Shown here: positions 8,634-18,205 of the stretch, in pieces
How positions within the stretch are numbered: the stretch's first letter is position 1
Layout of the letters: each line of letters starts with the position of its first letter
From: Rhodococcus sp. (in: high G+C Gram-positive bacteria)
Lineage (GTDB): Bacteria > Actinomycetota > Actinomycetes > Mycobacteriales > Mycobacteriaceae
NCBI RefSeq assembly: GCF_023264675.1
Contig: NZ_JAHFVG010000021.1
Location: 1-64,000 of the forward strand
Reading direction: 5' to 3'
Length of the DNA: 64,000 nucleotides
Notes under the pieces: generated by a model
What the model was told of the DNA's origin: nothing
What the model saw: the letters and a program-made list of their open reading frames with translations, nothing else
The model's database searches: none
Translations under genes and position numbers: made by a program

Positions 8634-9644
8634 ATGTCTTCGGCTGTCCCATTGAACCTCGGTATCGCACGTCCCTCGGGCGAGGGCGCGCCTTCGTACT
8701 CGGGCGCCAAACGAGTACTCCTCGCGGAGCCGCGCGGCTACTGCGCCGGCGTCGACCGTGCTGTCGAGACGGTCGAGAAAGCGCTGGAGAAGCACGGTGC
8801 GCCGGTGTACGTGCGCAAGGAGATCGTGCACAACCGGCATGTCGTGGAGACATTGGCCGACCGCGGCGCGGTGTTCGTCGAAGAGACGGACGAGGTGCCG
8901 GAGGGGTCGCTGCTGGTGTTCTCTGCTCACGGTGTCTCACCCGCGGTCCATGCGTCGGCTGCCGAGCGGCAGCTGCGCACCATCGATGCCACATGCCCCC
9001 TGGTCACGAAGGTGCACCAGGAAGCAAAGCGTTTCGCTCGCGACGACTACGACATCCTGCTGATCGGCCATGAAGGCCACGAGGAAGTCGAGGGAACCGC
9101 CGGTGAAGCCCCGGACCACGTGCAGCTCGTCGACGGGCCCGACGCCGTGGACAACGTCACCGTGCGTGACGCGAACAAGGTCATCTGGCTGTCCCAGACC
9201 ACACTGAGCGTCGACGAGACCATGACCACGGTCGCGCGCCTTCGTGAGAAGTTCCCCACTCTGCAGGATCCCCCGAGCGACGACATCTGCTACGCCACCC
9301 AGAACCGCCAGGTTGCAGTCAAGGCAATGGCTCCCGAATGCGATTTGGTCATCGTCGTCGGCTCGAAGAACTCGTCCAATTCGGTGCGGCTCGTCGAGGT
9401 GGCTCTCACCGCCGGTGCGCGCGCCAGCTACCTCGTCGACTACGCCAAAGAGGTCGACGTCGCGTGGCTCGACGGCATCACCACCGTCGGCATCACCTCG
9501 GGTGCTTCGGTGCCCGAAATCCTCGTACAGGGCGTCATCGATCTTCTCGCCGAGCACGGGTTCGGCGACGTTCAGCCGGTGACCACGGCCAATGAAACCT
9601 TGGTCTTCTCCTTGCCGCGCGAATTGCGACCGGCGAAGGCCTGA
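8634..9644 (+). CDS. ispH: 4-hydroxy-3-methylbut-2-enyl diphosphate reductase
   Basis: 336 residues. IspH/LytB makes IPP and DMAPP in the last step of the MEP isoprenoid pathway using a [4Fe-4S] cluster. The three cluster cysteines lie in [20 protein letters not shown] and ICYATQNRQ, with the substrate histidine in FSAHGVSP. Start at ATG 8634 ([15 protein letters not shown]), 89 bp from the divergent lipid-droplet-type gene. A short frameshifted repeat-protein gene follows after 2 bp. Confidence 0.95.
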   Translation: MSSAVPLNLGIARPSGEGAPSYSGAKRVLLAEPRGYCAGVDRAVETVEKALEKHGAPVYVRKEIVHNRHVVETLADRGAVFVEETDEVPEGSLLVFSAHGVSPAVHASAAERQLRTIDATCPLVTKVHQEAKRFARDDYDILLIGHEGHEEVEGTAGEAPDHVQLVDGPDAVDNVTVRDANKVIWLSQTTLSVDETMTTVARLREKFPTLQDPPSDDICYATQNRQVAVKAMAPECDLVIVVGSKNSSNSVRLVEVALTAGARASYLVDYAKEVDVAWLDGITTVGITSGASVPEILVQGVIDLLAEHGFGDVQPVTTANETLVFSLPRELRPAKA

Positions 9645-9646
9645 GC

Positions 9647-9902
9647 GTGTCCGAGATGGACCGGCTGCGTCGTTGCGCCGACCTGGGCGATAGCGACGCG
9701 GAGGACGAGCTGGTTCAGCTCGCCGGTGAGTTGGGGGGATATCGCCGAGCTTCGACGGTTGGCTGATGCAGGCAGCAGCGACGCCACGGATCAGCTCATC
9801 GAGGTTGCGACCGAGCAGGAAAATCTTGCCGAGTTGCGTCGGCTCGCCGACGGCGGGAACAGCGATGCCGCGGACCAGCTGTCCGAACTGATCGACGAGT
9901 AA
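9647..9902 (+). pseudogene. Short leucine/alanine repeat protein interrupted by a +1 frameshift in a G6 run
   Basis: GTG 9647 opens a frame reading MDRLRRCADLGDSDAEDELVQLAGELG, which stops early. The repeat continues in the next frame as LRRLADAGSSDATDQLIE and LRRLADGGNSDAADQLSEL, ending at TAA 9900-9902. The total of 256 bp is one base over a multiple of three, and the switch falls in the six-G run 9733-9738; with five Gs the frame is continuous for about 84 residues. Helix-turn-helix repeats of this kind (about 25 residues, TPR/Sel1-like) occur in Rhodococcus proteins. It could be a true mutation, a slippage site or a sequencing error. Confidence 0.72.
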
Positions 9903-9906
9903 AGGC

Positions 9907-10848
9907 TCAGACGTCTCCGCGGTCGCGGTACCTGACCTGCGGCACCGGATGTGGCGGGATGTGGGCGCTGCCGCGCGGTGCAGAGTACGGGTCCACCTCC
10001 GGTGGCCGCGGCACACGAGGCGATTGCGGGCGCGGAGCCTGGCGCTGGGGTGGTTCGGAGGCGACCGGGCGGTCAGCGCGATACGGATCGGCCGACGGCC
10101 TGTCGAACTGAGGCTCGGAGCGCTCGCGGCGAGCACGACGCCCCTCCGGCGCGTCGATGCGATCCGCACGGCGTGAGCGGGGAGCCGGATCAGTGGATCT
10201 GCTGTGCGCCGCGCGAGACTCGGTAGTCGCTGCGCGTGCATCCGTCGCGGCACGCCGCGGGCGTGATTCCGGCGTCCGAGCGCGATGGGGGCGGTTCTCC
10301 TGGGCGGTAGCGCGGTCCTCTTGTGCCTTGGCCCGGTTCGCTCGTGCGCGATCACGGGTGCCCATGGCGCGGTCGCGGACCGAACGCGTACGTGCCCCGG
10401 CGGGGGCGTGGGTTGCCTGCTTTTTCAGAAAGTACCGCGCTGTGCCGATCGCCAGCGTCAACAAGGTTCCGACGAGCATCAGCGGAAACCGATTGACCAA
10501 CGGGATGGCGACGTTGAGCAGGATGTCTTTGAGGCTGGTACCGGCATTTTCGGTGAAGTACTGGTAGGACAGCGGCACGGCGACGAACAAGATCAGTGGA
10601 GCCTGCACCATCGCGGTGAACAATCCTCGGTATCGCACCAGCACGACGGCAGCGACGACTCCGATGATGTAGAAGCACGCGAACGCAGACGTCAGCTCGG
10701 TTCCTCGGGCAGCGTCGATGACGAATCCGAGAAAACTCGCGCCGACGGCGATGGCCACTGCCCCCCAAGCAGGGACGCCGGGCACGGATGCGAGAGCTGA
10801 ACGTTGATCCAGCGGTACCCCGGAACGGGCACGTTGGGAGGTAGACAC
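9907..10848 (-). CDS. DUF6542-type membrane protein with a long Arg/Pro-rich cytoplasmic tail
   Basis: 313 residues from GTG 10848. Four transmembrane helices fill residues about 25-145 (AVAIAVGASFLGFVIDAA, FACFYIIGVVAAVVLV, MVQAPLILFVAVPLSYQY, MLVGTLLTLAIGTARYF). The rest, about 165 residues, is low-complexity and rich in Arg, Pro, Ala and Ser, ending PVPQVRYRDRGDV. It occupies the place of M. tuberculosis Rv1111c. No enzymatic motif is visible; the tail is probably disordered and basic. Confidence 0.75.
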   Translation of the reverse strand: MSTSQRARSGVPLDQRSALASVPGVPAWGAVAIAVGASFLGFVIDAARGTELTSAFACFYIIGVVAAVVLVRYRGLFTAMVQAPLILFVAVPLSYQYFTENAGTSLKDILLNVAIPLVNRFPLMLVGTLLTLAIGTARYFLKKQATHAPAGARTRSVRDRAMGTRDRARANRAKAQEDRATAQENRPHRARTPESRPRRAATDARAATTESRAAHSRSTDPAPRSRRADRIDAPEGRRARRERSEPQFDRPSADPYRADRPVASEPPQRQAPRPQSPRVPRPPEVDPYSAPRGSAHIPPHPVPQVRYRDRGDV

Positions 10849-10868
10849 CCCTCGAGGTTAGCGGCTGT

Positions 10869-12035
10869 TCACCCCACTGCGTCGTTGACATGACCGAACT
10901 GCCGCGAAGAGTACGACGAATCGGACGCTCGTGGCCGTGCATCGACACGTTTCACTTCGACTACGTCCGCGTCGAAGAGCTCGAGTTCGTGCAGCTTCCG
11001 TGCCGTGACGCCCACCCGTGTGTCCACCGAGGACACCGTGGAGTTGAACGACTCGACTGCCTTACCGATATGGCCTCCGAGCTTGTCGAGGTGCGAGGAC
11101 ACCACGCCGAGCCGCGTGTACAGCTCGCGGCCCAGTTGCTGTATCCGAGCGGCGTCCTCGGCGAGCGATTCCTGCTTCCAGGTGTACGCCACGGTGCGCA
11201 GCAGAGCCACCAAAGTGGTGGGGGTGGCAAGAATCACGTTTCTGGTGAATGCGTACTCCAGCAGCGACGAGTCGGACGTCAGCGCAGCATCGAGAAACGG
11301 GTCGCCCGGTACGAAAAGCACGACGAATTCCGGGGTCGGCTCGAACGAACGCCAATACTCCTTCGCCGCGAGCTGGTCTACGTGGGTGCGCAGATGACGG
11401 GCGTGCCGGACGAGCTGTTTCGCGCGGAGATCGGGATCTTCTTCCTGGGCGGCGTCGAGATAGGCCGCGAACGGAACCTTCGCGTCCACCACGATGCTTC
11501 TGCCGCCTGCAAGCCGCACGATCATGTCCGGCCGGATGCCGTCAGCGGCGACCTGGGTGTCGAAATCGCAGTGCTTGACCATGCCCGCCAGCTCCACGAC
11601 ACGCTCGAGCTGCATCTCACCCCAGCGACCTCGGATCTGCGGGGCACGCAGTGCCGTCACCAACTGAGACGTCTGCGTGGACAGCTGTACCGATGCGCGG
11701 TGCATCCCGGTGACCTGCTCGGTGAGCCCTGCATAGGCGCGGATGCGGTTGTGTTCGACTTGCCGCACATGCTCGGTGAGCGCGTCGACGGCGTCGTGCA
11801 ACGGTTCGACCAGGTTCGAGACCTGCGCTCCGATGACCCCCGAATGCCGGCGTGCCGAGTCCTCGTTCGCTGCGGCGAGCGAGCGTCTCAACACCGCCTC
11901 GTTGTCGCGCAGCGCAGCCAACTGTGCCTCGGCGCGCACGGCCCGCTCACCCGCTCGCGACGCGTGCAGCAACCACCCCATGGCCCCGCCGATCAACAGG
12001 GCGCCGAGCAAGCTCAGAGCAGTGAGTGCGTTCAT
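10869..12035 (-). CDS. rmuC: DNA recombination protein RmuC
   Basis: 388 residues from ATG 12035: an N-terminal membrane helix (LTALSLLGALLIGGAMGWLL), a coiled-coil stretch (about 35-140), then the RmuC nuclease-like core with APQIRGRWGEMQLERVVELAGM, RPDMIVRLAGGRSIVVDAKVP and FVPGDPFL. RmuC limits DNA inversions at short inverted repeats; the core is related to PD-(D/E)XK nucleases and the DAK motif fits. It is divergent from sbcD, placing recombination and repair genes back to back. Confidence 0.92.
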   Translation of the reverse strand: MNALTALSLLGALLIGGAMGWLLHASRAGERAVRAEAQLAALRDNEAVLRRSLAAANEDSARRHSGVIGAQVSNLVEPLHDAVDALTEHVRQVEHNRIRAYAGLTEQVTGMHRASVQLSTQTSQLVTALRAPQIRGRWGEMQLERVVELAGMVKHCDFDTQVAADGIRPDMIVRLAGGRSIVVDAKVPFAAYLDAAQEEDPDLRAKQLVRHARHLRTHVDQLAAKEYWRSFEPTPEFVVLFVPGDPFLDAALTSDSSLLEYAFTRNVILATPTTLVALLRTVAYTWKQESLAEDAARIQQLGRELYTRLGVVSSHLDKLGGHIGKAVESFNSTVSSVDTRVGVTARKLHELELFDADVVEVKRVDARPRASDSSYSSRQFGHVNDAVG

Positions 12036-12162
12036 GAGCGACGATGATGCACGAGAGCACCGACAGGAACGCTCGCGTCGAGCCGGAACCACAGGTTTCC
12101 GTGTCTTCGTCGGCAGGCGAGCCTCGAGTCGTTTGTCGGTGGCGCACGTTAGCGTCGTGGAC

Positions 12163-13359
12163 ATGAAGATCCTGCACACCTCGGACTGGCACATCGGACG
12201 CACGTTCCACGGCGTCGATCTGCTGGCCGATCAGGCTGCCGCGTTGGCTGCCGTCGCGGATCTGGTTGCGGCGCACGGCGTCGACGTCGTCGTCGTTCCC
12301 GGCGACATCTACGACCGCGCGGTGCCGAGCGCCGACGCCGTGCTCGTGTGCAACAGGGGCCTGGAGGCGATTCGTGCGGCCGGAGCCGTCATCGTCGCGA
12401 CGTCGGGTAACCACGATTCGCCCGCGAGACTCGGCGCCGGTGCCGCGTTCGCTGCTGCGGGCGGGCTTCACCTGATGACTCGGGTCGGGGATGTAGCTCG
12501 TCCGGTCGTGATCGAGGATCGGTTCGGTTCCGTAGCGTTCTACGGCATCCCGTATCTGGAGCCGGAAACCACGAGAGCCGAACTGGACATTCCGTCGGCC
12601 CGCACGCACGCCGAGGTTCTGACTGCTGCGATGAGCCGGGTCACCGCCGATCTGGACGATCGTCGCGCCGACGGTTCCACCGTCAGATCCGTTGTGCTGG
12701 CTCATGCTTTCGTCGTCGGCGGCGAGGCAACGGGTTCGGAGCGGTCCATCTCGGTGGGAGGTGTCGAGACGGCACCGGCGTCCGCGTTCGACGGCGTGGA
12801 CTATGTTGCGCTCGGCCACTTGCATTCTCCGCAGACGTTGACCGAGCGAGTCCGCTATTCCGGCTCGCCTCTTCCGTATTCGTTCGGAGAGCGCAGTCAC
12901 CGCAAGGCGGTGTGGATCCTGGATCTCGATGCCGACGGTCTCGCGTCGGTGGACCGGGTCGATCTACCGGTCGTGCGTGGGCTGAGTCAGATCGAGGGCA
13001 CCGTCGAGGAGTTGCTCGAGGGCGAGCGCTTCGCCGACGCCGAAGGTCATTACGTCTCCGCTGTGCTGACCGATGCGGTCCGTCCGGTGGATGCCATGCG
13101 CTCGTTGCGAACTCGGTTTCCCCACGCCGTCCATCTGGAATGGAATCGGCCGGCCGGTGACACGACGCTTCGCTACCGCGATCGAGTTCGCGGTCGGACG
13201 GACAGCGAGATCTTGAGCTCGTTCGTCACGGACATGCGTAGCGCGCCGACACCGAGCGAGGTGCGCCTCCTCGAACGCGCGCTGTCGAGCGTTCAGGCCG
13301 ACGATGTCGCGGCCGACAGCGTCACCGGTCAGTACGAACTGTTCGGGAAGTCCGCGTGA
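12163..13359 (+). CDS. sbcD: Exonuclease subunit SbcD
   Basis: 398 residues. The Mre11-type phosphoesterase motifs appear in order: TSDWHIGR, VPGDIYDR, ATSGNHDS, LAHAFVVGG and LGHLHSPQ. With SbcC it forms the complex that opens hairpins and cleaves protein-blocked DNA ends. Start at ATG 12163 (MKILHTSDWHIG). The stop overlaps the start of sbcC as GTGA at 13356-13359, so the subunits are translationally coupled. Confidence 0.96.
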   Translation: MKILHTSDWHIGRTFHGVDLLADQAAALAAVADLVAAHGVDVVVVPGDIYDRAVPSADAVLVCNRGLEAIRAAGAVIVATSGNHDSPARLGAGAAFAAAGGLHLMTRVGDVARPVVIEDRFGSVAFYGIPYLEPETTRAELDIPSARTHAEVLTAAMSRVTADLDDRRADGSTVRSVVLAHAFVVGGEATGSERSISVGGVETAPASAFDGVDYVALGHLHSPQTLTERVRYSGSPLPYSFGERSHRKAVWILDLDADGLASVDRVDLPVVRGLSQIEGTVEELLEGERFADAEGHYVSAVLTDAVRPVDAMRSLRTRFPHAVHLEWNRPAGDTTLRYRDRVRGRTDSEILSSFVTDMRSAPTPSEVRLLERALSSVQADDVAADSVTGQYELFGKSA

Positions 13360-16346
13360 GGCTGCATTCGCTGGAGATCACCGCTTTCGGCCCGTTCGCC
13401 GGTTCGCACGCAGTGGACTTCGACGCTCTGGGCTCGGACGGTCTTTTCTTGCTACACGGCCAGACGGGTGCAGGCAAGACCACCATTCTCGACGCGGTGG
13501 CATTTGCGTTGTACGGCACCGTTCCCGGTGCTCGCAAAGAGGGCAAGCGTCTGCTGTCGGATCACGCCGAGGCCGGCGCCGTCCCGACGGTCGCCCTGGA
13601 GGCGACGCTGGGAGGGCGTCGTATCCGCATCGTTCGCAGTCCCGAGTTCTTCAGGCCGAAGAAGCGGGGGACCGGAACCACGAAGCAGAACGCCAAGGCG
13701 TCGCTGACCTGGCTCGACGGTGTCGGTCAAAATCTGACGCGCCTCGACGAAATCGGCGACGCCGTCGGGCAGGCGCTCGGCATGAGCGCAGATCAGTTCT
13801 TTCAGGTCGTCCTGTTACCTCAAGGTGAGTTCGCGAAGTTCTTGCGCGCCGACAGCGACGAGCGGGGGGATCTGCTGGAGCGTCTGTTCGACACCAGCAG
13901 GTTCGGCGACATCGAGGAATGGTTCGCCGATGCACGCCGCACCAGCGCAGTCACCATGGAGTCGAGCCGTATCGCGACCGACAAACTGCTGGGCCAGATT
14001 TCGACTGTATCGGGCCAAGAGGAAGCTCTCGACCGAGTACCGATGGACTGGGCCACCGACGTACTCGACGCTGCCCGCGAGGCGTTCTCGGTGTCTGCCG
14101 GCGCGTTGACCACCGCGAGAACCGTCTCCGAGACCGCGGTGGCAACTCTCAAATCACTCGAGATCACCCTGGACGGTCAGCGCCGCAGAAACGCTGCCGA
14201 GAAACAACTTTCGGGTTTTCTTGCCGGCGCATCCGACCGAGAGTCGATGCGCCGCGAGCTGGAACGATCGGCGGCGGCCGGACCGATCTCAGCCCTCGCT
14301 GCCGAACTCGCCCACGCCGAGGCCGCGCACGCTACGGCGGTGCGCGCATCGAATCGAGTTCACGAACAGTTCCAGCGGCTCGACGGTTCGGCAGGTGTAC
14401 TCGGTGGTCTGTCCGCGTCGGGAACCGATACGTCGGCCGACCGAGCGGTCGTCGTGAGCGCCGTCCGCGCCTGGACCACCGAGGTGAGCAAGCTCGAGGA
14501 GTTGCGCGCTCTCGCTCGTCGAGCCGAGGCGGACGAGAAGACGGCCACATCGCTTGCCGCAGAGCATGCAGCCATCGAACTCGAGGTCGAAGCGCGGCGC
14601 GGCGAACGAGCCACGTTGCCTACCGCGATCACGGCCGCGGAGGCCGCGGTGCACACGGCGGTGCACACGGCAGCCGAGATGGCCTCGCTCGAAACGGAAT
14701 CCGTACGCATCACCCAGGCCGTCGAGGCGGCGATCGAACTGGCGAAGACTCGCAAGAGGCTCACCGTGGCGGAAAAGGCCCACCACGCGGCGCTTGCCGG
14801 ATATCACGATGCCCGCGCGCACACTCTCGATCTCCGCGAACAGCGCCTGTCCGGGATGGCTGCGGAATTGGCGTCACGCCTGGTTGACGGCGAACCGTGC
14901 CACGTGTGCGGTTCAGCGGAACACCCGAATCCGACGCTGTTTACCGAATCCACCGTCACCAAGGACGACGAGGCGGACGCTGCATCCAGTGAACGTCGAG
15001 CGTCCGCGATCGCCGAGAAGAAGGCCGCGGAAGTCGCGGCGCTGATGCGTACTCGCGATGTGTTGATGCAGCAGTCGGGCAACCGCGACAGCGCCGAACT
15101 CATCGAGGCGCTCGACGGTGTCACCACTGCGCTCGGTGCGGCGCGGGCCGCCTCGTCCAGCCTCGATCGTCTGCGCGCCGAACTGTCGCGACTTCGCGGC
15201 GAGGACGAGCGCCTGGCGGTGGTTCTCGCCGATCGGCAGTCCGCTGCCGCCGCGATCGCGGCCCGTGCTGCGCAGGTCGGGAAGACCGCGCAGGAGATGC
15301 GCGCTCGAATCGCCGCCGTCGTCGACGGCACCGAAAGTATCGACCACCGAGTCGCGCGGTTGGAAGCGTTGATGTCGAGGTCAGCCGAAGTAGTGGAGCG
15401 ACGGGCCGAGACAGCGGTCGCTTCGGCAGAGATGCGGGCACTCGCGGAGCAGCTCGCGCTACGGGTCGGGGAGTCGGGTTTCGGCTCCGCTGCCGACGCC
15501 GCGACGAGCGTTCTCGGGGCAGCACGAGTGCGCACCATCGAAGCGCATCTCGCGGCCGCCAACGACGTCCGTGCGCACGCCGAGAAGGTGCTGGCAGAAC
15601 CGGCGATCGCAGCGGTGGCCTGCACCGATCCTGTCGATACGGCGCCGTCCGCCGCGGCCGTCGAGAGTGCCGCAACCGGTCTGCTCGACGCGGCGGCCTC
15701 GCACGCCGAATCCAAGCGACGCGTCGAGCAGTTGGAAGGCCTGACGGCTCAGCTGTGGGCGGCGCTCGATCGCGCGGCACCGATGCAGGCCAGGCACGAC
15801 GAACTCGCAGCCCTCGCCGACGTCGTCGCAGGCCGTGGTCAGAATGCTCGCAAGATGTCGCTGCGCTCGTACGTCCTGGCGTCGAGGCTGGAAGATGTGG
15901 CCGAGTCGGCGTCGGCACGCCTTCGTCGAATGTCCGCCGGACGCTACGAGTTCGTCCACTCCGACGACGCCGAATCTCGTGGCCGACGAGGCGGACTCGG
16001 TCTCGACATTCGCGACGACTACACCGGCGTCGTGCGCTCGGCCAAGACGCTCTCCGGGGGAGAGTCGTTCCTGGCGTCGCTGGCGTTGGCGCTCGGTCTT
16101 GCCGACGTGGTCGCCGCGGAGTCGGGTGGCGTCGTTCTGGACACCATGTTCATCGACGAGGGCTTCGGCACGCTCGACGCCGACACCCTCGAATCGGTGA
16201 TGGGTGTACTCGACGAACTACGTGCCGGCGGACGAGTGGTCGGAATCGTCAGTCACGTCGACGAGATGCGCCAACGCATTCCGAGTCGATTGCACGTGAT
16301 CCGTGAGCGTGACGGGTCGAGGCTTCAGCTTTTCGCTGCATCCTGA
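13356..16346 (+). CDS. sbcC: Exonuclease subunit SbcC (SMC-like ATPase)
   Basis: 996 residues of a Rad50-type ATPase. Walker A is GQTGAGKTTILDAV (about 31-44), followed by LPQGEFAKFLRADSDER. Two long Ala/Glu/Arg-rich coiled coils flank the zinc hook CHVC near residue 515. The C-terminal ATPase half has KTLSGGESFLASLALALGLAD and Walker B LDTMFIDEGFGTLD. GTG start at 13356 inside the sbcD stop. The last 22 bp overlap the convergent transporter gene, leaving no room for a terminator between them. Confidence 0.96.
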   Translation: MRLHSLEITAFGPFAGSHAVDFDALGSDGLFLLHGQTGAGKTTILDAVAFALYGTVPGARKEGKRLLSDHAEAGAVPTVALEATLGGRRIRIVRSPEFFRPKKRGTGTTKQNAKASLTWLDGVGQNLTRLDEIGDAVGQALGMSADQFFQVVLLPQGEFAKFLRADSDERGDLLERLFDTSRFGDIEEWFADARRTSAVTMESSRIATDKLLGQISTVSGQEEALDRVPMDWATDVLDAAREAFSVSAGALTTARTVSETAVATLKSLEITLDGQRRRNAAEKQLSGFLAGASDRESMRRELERSAAAGPISALAAELAHAEAAHATAVRASNRVHEQFQRLDGSAGVLGGLSASGTDTSADRAVVVSAVRAWTTEVSKLEELRALARRAEADEKTATSLAAEHAAIELEVEARRGERATLPTAITAAEAAVHTAVHTAAEMASLETESVRITQAVEAAIELAKTRKRLTVAEKAHHAALAGYHDARAHTLDLREQRLSGMAAELASRLVDGEPCHVCGSAEHPNPTLFTESTVTKDDEADAASSERRASAIAEKKAAEVAALMRTRDVLMQQSGNRDSAELIEALDGVTTALGAARAASSSLDRLRAELSRLRGEDERLAVVLADRQSAAAAIAARAAQVGKTAQEMRARIAAVVDGTESIDHRVARLEALMSRSAEVVERRAETAVASAEMRALAEQLALRVGESGFGSAADAATSVLGAARVRTIEAHLAAANDVRAHAEKVLAEPAIAAVACTDPVDTAPSAAAVESAATGLLDAAASHAESKRRVEQLEGLTAQLWAALDRAAPMQARHDELAALADVVAGRGQNARKMSLRSYVLASRLEDVAESASARLRRMSAGRYEFVHSDDAESRGRRGGLGLDIRDDYTGVVRSAKTLSGGESFLASLALALGLADVVAAESGGVVLDTMFIDEGFGTLDADTLESVMGVLDELRAGGRVVGIVSHVDEMRQRIPSRLHVIRERDGSRLQLFAAS

Positions 16347-17560
16347 TCGGTCTTCTTCTTGGCGGCGGTCGAGTCCTTGTTGTTTCCGTCCTCGTCCGTC
16401 GCAAGTTCGGCCGGGTCCGGTGCCTGCTGCTCCAAGTCGGCCTGGTCGGCTTCGTTGGAGTGTTTGTCGATCTGTTCCGATACGTAGCGGATCAGCACAG
16501 CCGCGACGGCCGCTGCCGGCACGGCAAGGAACGCGCCGATGATGCCGAACACCGAACCGCCGCCGGTGACGGCGAGCAGCACGATCGCCGGATGCAGGTT
16601 CATGCTGCGGCTCTGCAGAATCGGCTGCAGCACATTGCCTTCCAGTTGCTGGACGGCGAGGATGATGATCAGAACGATCAGAGCCGTTGTCGGTCCGTTC
16701 GCAACGAGCGCGACGAGCACGGCGAGTGCGCCGGCAACGAAGGCACCGACGATCGGGATGAAGCCGCCGAGGAACGTCAGTGTTGCCAATACCAGTGCCA
16801 GCGGCACACCGAGGATCACAAGACCGAGTCCGATGAAGAACGCGTCGATCAAGCTGACGATTGCCTGCGTCCTGATGAACCCTCCGAGCGTGGCCCACAT
16901 TCTCCCCAGGATCTCGGCGAGGTGACGTCCGGCGCGGCCGCCGGCGAAACCGTGTAGCCAGGGGATGAACTTCAAGCCGTCCTTGACGAAGAAGAACGTC
17001 AGCACCAGAACCAACGCGAGAGTCACCAGAATCGAACTTGCCGCGGACACTCCGGTGAACACTCCGGAGGCGATCGCGGTGCCGCTGTCCTGCAAGCGGG
17101 AGGTGATCGCGGAGACGGCGTTGTCGATCTGATCGTCCTGCAGATTGACCGGCGGGCCCTTGAGCCAATCCTGAACCTGGGACACGCCGGCAGATGCTTT
17201 GTCGACGAGTTCGGGAGCCGAATCGACGACGGACGGCACGATCAGGGTGATGATGCCGCCGATGACGAGGAAGAAGACGATGAGCGACGCGGCCGCCGAG
17301 AGCGCCGGTGGAAGCCCGACTCGCATCATCCACTTGGTCGGCGGCCACAGCACGGTTGCGACGATGATCGCCAGCAGCGCCGGCAGGATGACCACCCACA
17401 GGGCCGAGATCAGCCAGCCGAGGACCCACGCACCGGCGGCCACGGCCACCAGAATGAGCGACCACTTTGCCAGCCACACCCCGCCGATGCCGAAGAGGTC
17501 ACCTCGATCGCGTCCTGGTTTCACATCGGGCTTTCGATCGGGCACTGCCTGTTCCGTCAC
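16325..17560 (-). CDS. AI-2E family transporter (YdiK/PerM/TqsA-type permease)
   Basis: 411 residues from GTG 17560. About eight hydrophobic segments are visible, including WSLILVAVAAGAWVLGWLI and LPALLAIIVATVLWPPTKWM, the loop with PVNLQDDQ, and the conserved tail region GNVLQPILQSRSMNLHPAIVLLA, which marks the family. A charged Asp/Glu/Lys tail ends the protein. Members export autoinducer-2, Na+/H+ or other small solutes; the cargo here is unknown. It overlaps the convergent sbcC by 22 bp. Confidence 0.9.
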   Translation of the reverse strand: MTEQAVPDRKPDVKPGRDRGDLFGIGGVWLAKWSLILVAVAAGAWVLGWLISALWVVILPALLAIIVATVLWPPTKWMMRVGLPPALSAAASLIVFFLVIGGIITLIVPSVVDSAPELVDKASAGVSQVQDWLKGPPVNLQDDQIDNAVSAITSRLQDSGTAIASGVFTGVSAASSILVTLALVLVLTFFFVKDGLKFIPWLHGFAGGRAGRHLAEILGRMWATLGGFIRTQAIVSLIDAFFIGLGLVILGVPLALVLATLTFLGGFIPIVGAFVAGALAVLVALVANGPTTALIVLIIILAVQQLEGNVLQPILQSRSMNLHPAIVLLAVTGGGSVFGIIGAFLAVPAAAVAAVLIRYVSEQIDKHSNEADQADLEQQAPDPAELATDEDGNNKDSTAAKKKTDQDAAKS

Positions 17561-17674
17561 GTAACAAGTCCTTCTCTCCGCGGCTGCTCTCGCGCCGTCA
17601 GTGGCCCCGACACTCGCTGTACCCCCGTGACTCTAACTTCTTGCGACCACCGACCTACCCTCCCGGCGACTCGA

Positions 17675-18205
17675 TCAATCACCGCGGCGGCTCGTGGGTT
17701 CCTCGTGCGCGAGCAGCCAGGTCTTGGCGGGCAACCCCCAACGGAACCCTCCGAGTGCGCCGCCGATGCGGAAAACGCGGTGGCAGGGCACGAACAGGGC
17801 AGCCGCATTGCGGGCACACGCCGAGGCGGCACCGCGGATGGCGGCCGGCCTGCCCGCCAGCGCCGCGAACTCGGAGTACGTGACGGGCTCCCCGGCGGGC
17901 ACCTCCCTCAGGATCTTCCATGCGTGCACGAGGAACTCCCCGGATTGTTGAGCGACGGGAACATCGTCGATGGCACCGAGATCGCCTCGGTGGTACGCGT
18001 CGACGGCGTCGCTGACGCTTCCGAGGTTCTTCACCCCGGTGAATGCCGTGGGGCGCAGAGTCTTGTGAATCAGCGGGGTCAGATCGTCGATGGTGGCGGT
18101 CCATCCGGAGGCCAACACGGACCCGTGGTCGTCGACGATGGTGGTGAAGGGGCCGATCGGGGTGTCGGTGGTCGCGAAGGTTGCAGTTCCGCTCGTGGGT
18201 GTCAT
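17675..18205 (-). CDS. ogt: Methylated-DNA--protein-cysteine S-methyltransferase
   Basis: 176 residues. The active-site block VPCHRVFRIGGALGGFRWG contains the PCHR motif whose cysteine takes alkyl groups from O6-alkylguanine in a suicide reaction. The winged-helix region VPAGEPVTYSEFAALAGRPAAIRGAASAC precedes it. The ATG at 18205 overlaps the stop of ada-alkA as ATGA, so the direct-reversal enzyme is made together with the Ada-AlkA protein. Confidence 0.94.
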   Translation of the reverse strand: MTPTSGTATFATTDTPIGPFTTIVDDHGSVLASGWTATIDDLTPLIHKTLRPTAFTGVKNLGSVSDAVDAYHRGDLGAIDDVPVAQQSGEFLVHAWKILREVPAGEPVTYSEFAALAGRPAAIRGAASACARNAAALFVPCHRVFRIGGALGGFRWGLPAKTWLLAHEEPTSRRGD

